Source of the DNA: Clostridiales bacterium
GTDB lineage: Bacteria > Bacillota > Clostridia > Oscillospirales > Butyricicoccaceae
Assembly (NCBI GenBank): GCA_004555915.1
Contig: SFJM01000056.1
Coordinates: forward strand, 1 to 9,333
Length of the DNA stretch: 9,333 nt
Reading direction: 5' to 3'
Positions 5,498-9,333 of the stretch are shown here, one piece after another. Position 1 is the stretch's first letter. The number at the start of each line of letters is the position of its first letter. The position numbers and the translations under genes were made by a program. Under the pieces are notes generated by a model. It ran no database searches. It worked only from the letters and a program-made list of their open reading frames with translations, and had not been told where the DNA came from.

Positions 5498-6194
5498 GGG
5501 TTTCGCCACTTGTGGCGAAAGGCCCGACTACATCCCCGAGAACGTCTTCTACCGCCTGGGGAAGATAATACATTGCCCCCACTCCGTGAAACGCAGAGTG
5601 GGGGTACCGCGTGAAACACGATATACCACCTGCCGACAGAAGATCATCCGCAAGGGGTCGGCGTTTTACCGTATCCCTGTGCAGGTGATTTTCCATCAGT
5701 GGGTAGATCAACCATCCCGCTGCCCGGTTTTACGGCGTAGAGTGCCCCAAAGTAAAGCCTCCTTGCAAGGGGGTGAACGAATCGTCCCCCCCCCTCTGTC
5801 AAAACGACAGACCAGCCACGCGGGGCGTCGCGTTTCACGACACCCCTAAGCGGTGCGTTCTGTTTTAGAACGTACCCACCTTTTAGCTACGGAAAATTCC
5901 GTAACTAAGCATCACAGTCTAGGGGTGTTCTGTTTTGAAACACCCTTCATTTGGTGGCCGAATTTTCGGCCACCAAAGATCACAGCGCAGTTTTGCGCGC
6001 TGGTTCACAAGCCGCTGCACATCCGCCGGGGTGTCCCCAATTTTGGGGAGACCCAGAGCATCACGGTGACGCCGCCGGGATGTTTTTCACTCGCGTACAT
6101 CTTCGTGACCTTACGAAAATGCTGACGTCAACAAAATCGCAGACAGCACAAAGCCCTCAGACCGTGACAGCTCACGTCTGAGGGCTTGTTTTTG
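5498..6194 (+). ncRNA. Candidate large structured RNA: run of at least fifteen hairpins
   Basis: Nearly every part of this stretch folds locally. Clear stems are 5501-5520 (TTTCGCCAC/GTGGCGAAA), 5576-5604 (CCCCCACTC/GAGTGGGGG), 5627-5687 (CACCTGC/GCAGGTG with inner pairs), 5769-5790, 5795-5811, 5822-5846, 5852-5876 (10 bp, loop GTTTT), 5883-5908, 5923-5945, 5950-5977 (13 bp), 5983-6002, 6029-6054, 6059-6082 and 6102-6117. The last is the terminator at 6151-6194. Many loops contain TTTT or AAAA, and the linkers ATCACAG, ATCACAG and ATCACGG recur at 5911, 5979 and 6060. Open frames here have no domain or ribosome site. Transcription could come from the promoter at 5047. Size and ornateness recall ROOL, GOLLD or OLE RNAs, but I cannot assign it to any of them. 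Confidence 0.5.
6151..6194 (+). terminator. Strong terminator ending the hairpin region
   Basis: AAGCCCTCAGAC (6151-6162) pairs perfectly with GTCTGAGGGCTT (6176-6187), with GTGA/TCAC stacking inside around CAGC. GTTTTTG follows. The U tract is good on the plus strand and poor on the minus strand, so it mainly ends plus-strand transcription, though it could also weakly terminate the zinc-ribbon gene ending at 6243. Confidence 0.8.
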
Positions 6195-6242
6195 CTTTGT
6201 GCGCCCAGAACGGCAGAAATGCCCTTGTAAGCGCGTCTTGCT

Positions 6243-6830
6243 TTATTCGATACTCTTGCCGTTCGAAATGCTGGAAGCGCTCTGCGCGGCCTCTTTAGGG
6301 CTTTCTACACTTTCTTGCCCGGCGTTGTAGACATCCAATGCTTTCAAGGCCTCTTCTCTGTCTGCATAGTAGCCGAGTATATCTCCGGCAACGTTCTTTG
6401 CGACATACGGTTTTGCACGCTTTCCCTGCAACTTGTAGACCGTCCCTGTGCCCTTCTGGCGGCGTTTTCGTGGGGGCTTTGGTCTTGCCTGCTGCTTCTT
6501 CCCGCACCACGGGCAGAACAAGGCCTCTTCCGGGATGGCCTTACTGCAGCAAGGTCGGATACACGCCTTTATCCGGCCAGACAGCTTGACAGGGATAGGC
6601 ACGGCAGGAGCCTGTTTTACAGGAAGCCTCATGCGGCACCATGCGCAGAAAACAGAATCCGTGTCGGCAGGTGTTTCCCGGCGGCATCTGGGGCAGGTTG
6701 TGCGCTCTCCATCCCATACCAGCGGTGTATCCGGGTCTGTGGTCATGCTTGGCTGCTTCTTTCCGCATGACGGGCAAAACTTTGCGCCCTCTGGAATCTC
6801 TAGCCGACAGAAGGAGCGTACACACTTCAT
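6243..6830 (-). CDS. Zinc-ribbon protein with an integrase-type DNA-binding tail
   Basis: The 195-residue protein has three zinc-binding units. The first uses C3, C8, C19 and C22 (FCPSCGKK), the second C46, C49, C62 and C65 (TCPRC, FCAWC), and the third C90, C94/C95, C106 and C109 (FCPWCGKK). A basic linker (RPKPPRKRRQKG) leads to residues 126-170, where GTGTVYKLQGKRAKPYVAK and LGYYADREEALKALDVYN match the N-terminal arm-DNA-binding domain of many Firmicutes integrases. No recombinase catalytic domain follows, only a short polar tail. GGAAAGGATGG precedes the ATG. It lies 41 bases after the HepT-like gene and may share its transcript. It probably binds DNA or RNA; its role is unknown. Confidence 0.72.
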   Translation of the reverse strand: MKCVRSFCRLEIPEGAKFCPSCGKKQPSMTTDPDTPLVWDGERTTCPRCRRETPADTDSVFCAWCRMRLPVKQAPAVPIPVKLSGRIKACIRPCCSKAIPEEALFCPWCGKKQQARPKPPRKRRQKGTGTVYKLQGKRAKPYVAKNVAGDILGYYADREEALKALDVYNAGQESVESPKEAAQSASSISNGKSIE

Positions 6831-6871
6831 GAAAAACCATCCTTTCCGGCAGCACAGTCCACCGGGGCTTG

Positions 6872-7306
6872 TTACTCCTGGTAGAACTTGCCCAGTGCTT
6901 TGAGCAGCGGCAGAAAATCGTTGCAGATCTGTACAGCCACATCCTCCGCGGTCTTTTCATCGTAGACATGGGAGGTGATGTTGCGGGCTGTGATGATCTT
7001 GTTCCACTCGTCCGCATCTTGAATGATACCAGCGGCAAAGGCTTCTTTCAGCACGGCGCGCGGGGTGGCAATGGGCGTTGTGCTGCCCTGATCTTCCAGA
7101 TATTCCTTGATGGACTTCCATGCCAGCTCCACCGTGAACTCAAACCGCTGGATCAGGCCGTCACGGTAAAGTGCATCCTGCTGGCTTTTCTGGTAGATAG
7201 CTACAGCCTGTTCCAGCTGCGCCAGTGCGCTCATATAGTGCTCAATGCGTTTCTCGCGATGCAGTAAACCCGGCTTATCACCGCAGACAGAACAGGCGTT
7301 TTCCAT
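6872..7306 (-). CDS. HI0074/HepT-like HEPN protein (nucleotidyltransferase substrate-binding family)
   Basis: The 144-residue helical protein contains RFEFTVELAWKSIKEYL at 54-70, TPRAVLKEAFAAGII at 81-95 and WNKIITARNITSHVYDE at 101-117. These are hallmarks of the HI0074 family, with the HEPN Rx4H motif as R108 and H113. HEPN proteins of this kind (HepT) are RNases paired with an MNT nucleotidyltransferase antitoxin, but no MNT gene lies next to it in this window. The ATG at 7306 is chosen because GAGGT lies seven bases upstream; a longer frame to 7378 has no such site. The first 24 residues, with CSVC, are unusual for the family. It lies downstream of the AbiF-like gene, beyond a terminator, and before the zinc-ribbon gene. 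Confidence 0.82.
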   Translation of the reverse strand: MENACSVCGDKPGLLHREKRIEHYMSALAQLEQAVAIYQKSQQDALYRDGLIQRFEFTVELAWKSIKEYLEDQGSTTPIATPRAVLKEAFAAGIIQDADEWNKIITARNITSHVYDEKTAEDVAVQICNDFLPLLKALGKFYQE

Positions 7307-7356
7307 AATTATACCTCGTTTGTTTACTTTCCCGGCGGGCTTATGCCGCACATTCC

Positions 7357-7391
7357 AAAAACAAAAAGGCCGCTGCATCTCTGTAACGACC
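7357..7391 (-). terminator. Terminator downstream of the AbiF-like gene
   Basis: On the minus strand GGTCGTTACA pairs with TGCAGCGGCC around a GAGA tetraloop (7391 to 7368, one mismatch, two G-U pairs). TTTTTGTTTTT follows at 7367-7357. It separates the AbiF-like gene from the HepT-like gene. The 74 bases between it and the stop at 7466 contain GGGTGACG twice on the plus strand (7404 and 7433). Confidence 0.7.
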
Positions 7392-7465
7392 TAGTGCCAG
7401 GCGGGGTGACGCTTCCCGGATCTCCGAACGACGGGTGACGGCTGCCTGTTCCGTCCTCTGGCGGA

Positions 7466-8359
7466 TTAAGTATCTGCTTCTTCCGGTTCACTTGGAAGAT
7501 TCAACAACGCCTTCCAGTTTACCGGGAAGCCCATTCGGGACGGCTCCGCCGCCGGGTACTTCTTGAACAACTTTTCCATCGCACGGATGAGATTAAACTT
7601 TTCCGCATCCGGCAGCAGCTCAAAGATTGCATAGAAGTACGCAAACGGAGAGCTGTTATCCACATGCGCACGACGCATAACCAATGGCAGTTTAACCGCC
7701 GGGCTGAGTCTGGTGCGATTATAGAAACGGCCACCATGAGCAGCGATATTCCGAGCCACAACAGCACACTGCAGATAGTTTTCAATGTAAATCGACTTGC
7801 GGCCGTAATACTCTTGTGCAATGCCCTCGCGGTCTACTTCCAGCATGTTCTTGTAAAACAGCGAGAGTGTGCCGAATGTCATTTCCTCAATAGCTACCCA
7901 AAGCGGATACACACCCTGCTTATCTCTTTTGTGATGGACAATAAACGGCTCATCTGAGCGGGAGATTTCACGGTTCAGAGTGCTCAGAAATACGGCGTGA
8001 TACCGTTCACTTTCAAAATTCTGGTTATTCAGGTAGCCAATGGGGCCATGCTGTCGAGCATGATAGTAGGCGATGTACGCTCTGGCCACGGTTTCAACGA
8101 CTGCACCATACTTGAAAACGATGCTCCTGAACTCTTGGTCAAAGTCGTAAAGAGCCACCATATCCTGAAGCGTGACCTCTGGAAAGAATCGGTCATTCTC
8201 TCGCAGCGTCAGCGAGTACGCACTGAACCGATAATAGTTCATACGCTTCAAGACATCGCGGGCATAGACATCATCTGTGATGATCAGTCCTCTTTCACGA
8301 AGCAGCGCGATTTGTTCATCATAGCTCTTGAAGGGTTTCGTTTGGTCTGTTGTTGGCAT
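7466..8359 (-). CDS. Abi_2 family (AbiF/AbiD-like) abortive infection HEPN protein
   Basis: The 297-residue protein has the normal Abi_2 length and signatures: YDEQIALLRERGLIITD near 13-29, LKRMNYYRFSAY at 37-48, FDQEFRSIVFKYGAVVETVARAYIAYYHA at about 73-101, YPLWVAIEEMTFGTLSLFY at 151-169, and ARNIAAHGGRFYNR at 202-215. The last carries the HEPN RNase motif Rx4H as R203 and H208. Abi_2 proteins act in phage abortive infection and are thought to cleave RNA. GGAAGTG precedes the ATG. Upstream, a consensus promoter first makes a short terminated RNA (8437 to 8386), so this gene would be expressed mainly by read-through. That layout resembles RNA-antitoxin loci. The residues shown are seen; the toxin role is inferred from the family. 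Confidence 0.9.
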   Translation of the reverse strand: MPTTDQTKPFKSYDEQIALLRERGLIITDDVYARDVLKRMNYYRFSAYSLTLRENDRFFPEVTLQDMVALYDFDQEFRSIVFKYGAVVETVARAYIAYYHARQHGPIGYLNNQNFESERYHAVFLSTLNREISRSDEPFIVHHKRDKQGVYPLWVAIEEMTFGTLSLFYKNMLEVDREGIAQEYYGRKSIYIENYLQCAVVARNIAAHGGRFYNRTRLSPAVKLPLVMRRAHVDNSSPFAYFYAIFELLPDAEKFNLIRAMEKLFKKYPAAEPSRMGFPVNWKALLNLPSEPEEADT

Positions 8360-8385
8360 GGTTTCACTTCCAATGTCTTATAAAC

Positions 8386-8437
8386 AAAAAAATACCCGAC
8401 CTAATGCGCATCGTTGAGAGGCCGGTCGGGTTTCATT
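8386..8437 (-). ncRNA. Short terminated RNA upstream of the AbiF-like gene
   Basis: A consensus promoter predicts a start at about 8437. The RNA has ACCCGACC (8431 to 8424) pairing perfectly with GGTCGGGT (8401 to 8394) around a 22-base loop, then A and seven Ts at 8392-8386. The loop contains the self-complementary octamer ATGCGCAT (8404-8411), which could mediate dimer or kissing contacts. The ATG of the AbiF-like gene begins 26 bases past the T run. It may be an RNA partner or antitoxin of the HEPN protein, or a simple attenuator leader. AbiF proteins have been reported to work with an adjacent non-coding RNA; I recall this from literature and cannot compare sequences here. Confidence 0.65.
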
Positions 8438-8443
8438 GATGGT

Positions 8444-8472
8444 ATTATACCCGATAGGCGGGCCTTTGTCAA
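8444..8472 (-). promoter_or_regulatory. Consensus sigma-70 promoter for the short RNA and AbiF-like gene
   Basis: On the minus strand TTGACA (8472 to 8467) and TATAAT (8449 to 8444) are exact consensus hexamers with an exact 17-base spacer. This implies strong constitutive transcription of the short RNA, compared with the terminator-limited downstream gene. Confidence 0.85.
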
Positions 8473-8514
8473 GACCCAAAATAAAGTGTAGAACGATTCA
8501 ACGACAAAAAATTG

Positions 8515-8727
8515 TTATTCCCCGGCGGTGTCCTCTGTGGGCACGTCTGCCGCTTCCGGGCAATGGGGCAATACGAGATCAAGACAAAACCGCTGGACAC
8601 TCTTCCCGGCATCGGCAGCAGCCTTGCGAATGCGTGCGCCGTCCTCTTTAGAGGGCCGCAGCATGATATTATCCTGACGGCGGTTATAAGCCGCGTTGGC
8701 GCGCTTTTGAGCTTCACTTGTTGGCAT
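8515..8727 (-). CDS. Ribbon-helix-helix (Arc-type) DNA-binding protein
   Basis: The 70-residue protein starts MPTSEAQKRANAAYNRRQDN and continues IMLRPSKEDGARIRKAAADAGKSVQRFCLDLVL. A short strand followed by two helices with a GKSVQRF turn is the usual form of Arc-like antitoxin/repressor proteins. The tail is acidic. AGAGGTGA precedes the ATG at 8727 and a good promoter lies just upstream. It probably binds the TATACGTYAA sites at 8767-8850 and represses its own and the divergent promoter. It is the first gene of the minus-strand island; a direct antitoxin role for the AbiF-like protein is possible but less likely, because the latter has its own promoter. Confidence 0.75.
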   Translation of the reverse strand: MPTSEAQKRANAAYNRRQDNIMLRPSKEDGARIRKAAADAGKSVQRFCLDLVLPHCPEAADVPTEDTAGE

Positions 8728-8747
8728 AATCTCACCTCTTTATGATG

Positions 8748-8776
8748 ATTATATCATATTCTAATATATACGTCAA
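8748..8776 (-). promoter_or_regulatory. Promoter of the ribbon-helix-helix gene
   Basis: On the minus strand TTGACG (8776 to 8771) and TATAAT (8753 to 8748) are 17 bases apart. The -35 element overlaps an operator-like copy of TATACGTCAA at 8767-8776, consistent with autorepression. Confidence 0.8.
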
Positions 8777-8797
8777 CATATACAATGTATCAAAAAT

Positions 8798-8854
8798 TAT
8801 ACGTTAATGTTTGTAAAGAATGTCAATGGACAAATATGTATTAACGTATATAAT
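8798..8854 (+). promoter_or_regulatory. Divergent promoter with inverted operator sites
   Basis: TATACGTTAAT at 8798-8808 and its exact inverse ATTAACGTATA at 8840-8850 are separated by 31 bases; a related half site TATACGTCAA is at 8767. A plus-strand promoter, TGGACA (8827-8832), 16 bases, TATAAT (8849-8854), overlaps the second arm. The arrangement suggests that one repressor, probably the ribbon-helix-helix protein, controls both directions. Confidence 0.65.
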
Positions 8855-8860
8855 AAAGAC

Positions 8861-9077
8861 ACAGCAAGGGAAGCACGACCGGAAGGCAAGGGGCGAAGTA
8901 AGAACCGGGAGCGCTGTAAGCCGTGAACGCATGCTAAGTCAGTAACCCACTTCCCGATCAGCTGTATAAAAGAAAATGGCGCGGTGCCCATCGCCAAACA
9001 GTCACCACGCCAAACCCACAACAGGGTCAAGCCCATTATACAGGAGCTGACCCGCAAAGTAAAGCGGAGGTCTTAAA
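8861..9077 (+). other. Structured leader upstream of the cut MKYN frame
   Basis: About 215 bases between the rightward promoter and the ATG at 9078 hold no gene I can support. GGCGCGGTG (8978-8986) pairs with CACCACGCC (9003-9011) with one mismatch, and GGGTCA (9024-9029) pairs with TGACCC (9048-9053), extended by GC/GC. The second hairpin lies just before the GCGGAGG ribosome site, so it could affect translation. It matches no riboswitch that I recognise. Confidence 0.4.
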
Positions 9078-9128
9078 ATGAAGTACAATCTTTCCGAGAT
9101 TATGCAGAAAATTCCTCGAAGGTGGTAG
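9078..9128 (+). pseudogene. 5' remnant of an MKYNLSEIM-type gene
   Basis: GCGGAGG precedes an ATG and the frame reads MKYNLSEIMQK, then IPRRW and a stop, 16 residues in all. MKYNLSEIM is a start I have seen on small mobile-element proteins of Clostridia, which run considerably further. After about residue 11 the sequence switches to the tail of a relaxase gene on the other strand, so this gene is cut at a junction near 9103-9112. Confidence 0.5.
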
Positions 9129-9333
9129 TCTTGTTCAGCACAGCGTAGATCTGCTTTCGCAGCTTGTCCAGCTCGGTCTGGTAGACGGTCTTGGTGGGCT
9201 GCTGCCCTTCGGCGGCAAGTTTGGCGTTGGCATGGTCGAGGCGGCGTTGTCCGCGCCGCTGCGCCCAATACTCGCGCTCCGAAACATGGTCGCCTTGGGC
9301 TTCCAGCAGATTGATCTGGTTCAGATCGGCTTG
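9100..9333 (-). pseudogene. Relaxase/mobilization protein, C-terminal region, truncated
   Basis: The frame is open on the minus strand from the window edge for 77 residues and ends at TAA 9102-9100. It contains INLLEAQGDHVSEREYWAQR, a charged helical stretch, YQTELDKLRKQIYAVLNKTTTFEEFS, and then only alanine before the stop. Clostridial MobA/VirD2-type relaxases have a similar late region that normally continues past TTF(D/E)EF with a segment ending in a SRGRLSYLTP-like motif. That segment is missing here and the DNA changes into the start of another gene on the opposite strand. No ATG is visible in this part because the start lies beyond the window. The nicking domain cannot be seen. Confidence 0.6.

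Larger units (their letters stand above)
2989..9333. mobile_element. Probable integrative element at tRNA-Arg(ACG), left part
   Basis: The tRNA 3' fragment, the integrase beside it, the small HTH gene with an excisionase remnant, the defence-like cargo and the relaxase fragment together fit an integrative or mobilizable element that extends beyond the right edge. The second attachment site is not in the window. The broken excisionase and relaxase genes suggest that it may no longer move by itself. Confidence 0.55.

Noticed and set aside
5454..5849. 131-codon plus-strand frame as a gene
   Set aside because: Its composition follows the hairpins, it has no ribosome site, and no domain is recognisable.
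5853..6181. Open frames of 76-90 codons inside the hairpin region
   Set aside because: They run through perfect stems and have no good start signal; coding is not excluded but structure explains the sequence better.
5498..6194. Integron attC array or CRISPR
   Set aside because: The hairpins differ in stem sequence and length, and there is no conserved attC core or repeat-spacer pattern.
6541..7038. 165-codon minus-strand frame
   Set aside because: It overlaps the zinc-ribbon and HepT-like genes in another frame and has no domain.
9002..9268. 88-codon minus-strand frame
   Set aside because: It is out of frame with the relaxase-like tail and reads through the leader; the relaxase frame is the one with family similarity.

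Overview
The window looks like accessory DNA of a gut Firmicute, probably an Oscillospiraceae member close to Faecalibacterium or Subdoligranulum. I infer this from the moderately GC-rich coding sequence, strong AGGAGG-type ribosome sites, a DUF6061-like protein, and integrase, zinc-ribbon and relaxase types familiar from such genomes. No housekeeping gene is present, so the genus is not proven.

Layout. Positions 1-2640 hold the end of a radical SAM (SplB-like) gene. Next comes a Schlafen/AlbA_2 ATP-binding regulator, broken into two overlapping frames. It is followed by an array of TTRCGCTGA boxes with a 31-bp period, a hairpin, and a DUF6061-like gene on the minus strand. Positions 2637-3033 carry helically phased TGCAC-type sites and then only the 3' half of a tRNA-Arg(ACG), starting in its anticodon loop and ending in CCA. 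This is an integrase attachment site, and two mobile elements may meet here.

Right of the attachment site are terminators, a minus-strand tyrosine integrase with a helix-turn-helix-like insertion, an AT-rich control region, a small plus-strand HTH regulator, and a 29-residue excisionase-like remnant. From about 5498 to 6194 there is no convincing gene. Instead the plus strand forms at least fifteen consecutive hairpins, many with U4-type loops, and ends in a strong terminator. It is a candidate large structured RNA.

Positions 6243-8727 form a minus-strand island, read from right to left. It has a ribbon-helix-helix regulator, then a consensus promoter driving a ~52-nt RNA with its own terminator, then an Abi_2/AbiF-like HEPN protein, then an orphan HI0074/HepT-like HEPN protein, then a zinc-ribbon protein with an integrase-type DNA-binding tail. 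The order promoter, short RNA, terminator, HEPN toxin resembles RNA-regulated toxin-antitoxin loci and is the most interesting arrangement here.

At the right end, operator-like repeats lie between divergent promoters. A structured leader precedes a reading frame cut after about 11 native residues. It abuts, tail-on, the truncated C-terminal end of a relaxase gene, marking a recombination junction. Overall the region reads as an integrative or mobilizable element carrying probable phage-defence cargo, with several decayed mobility genes.
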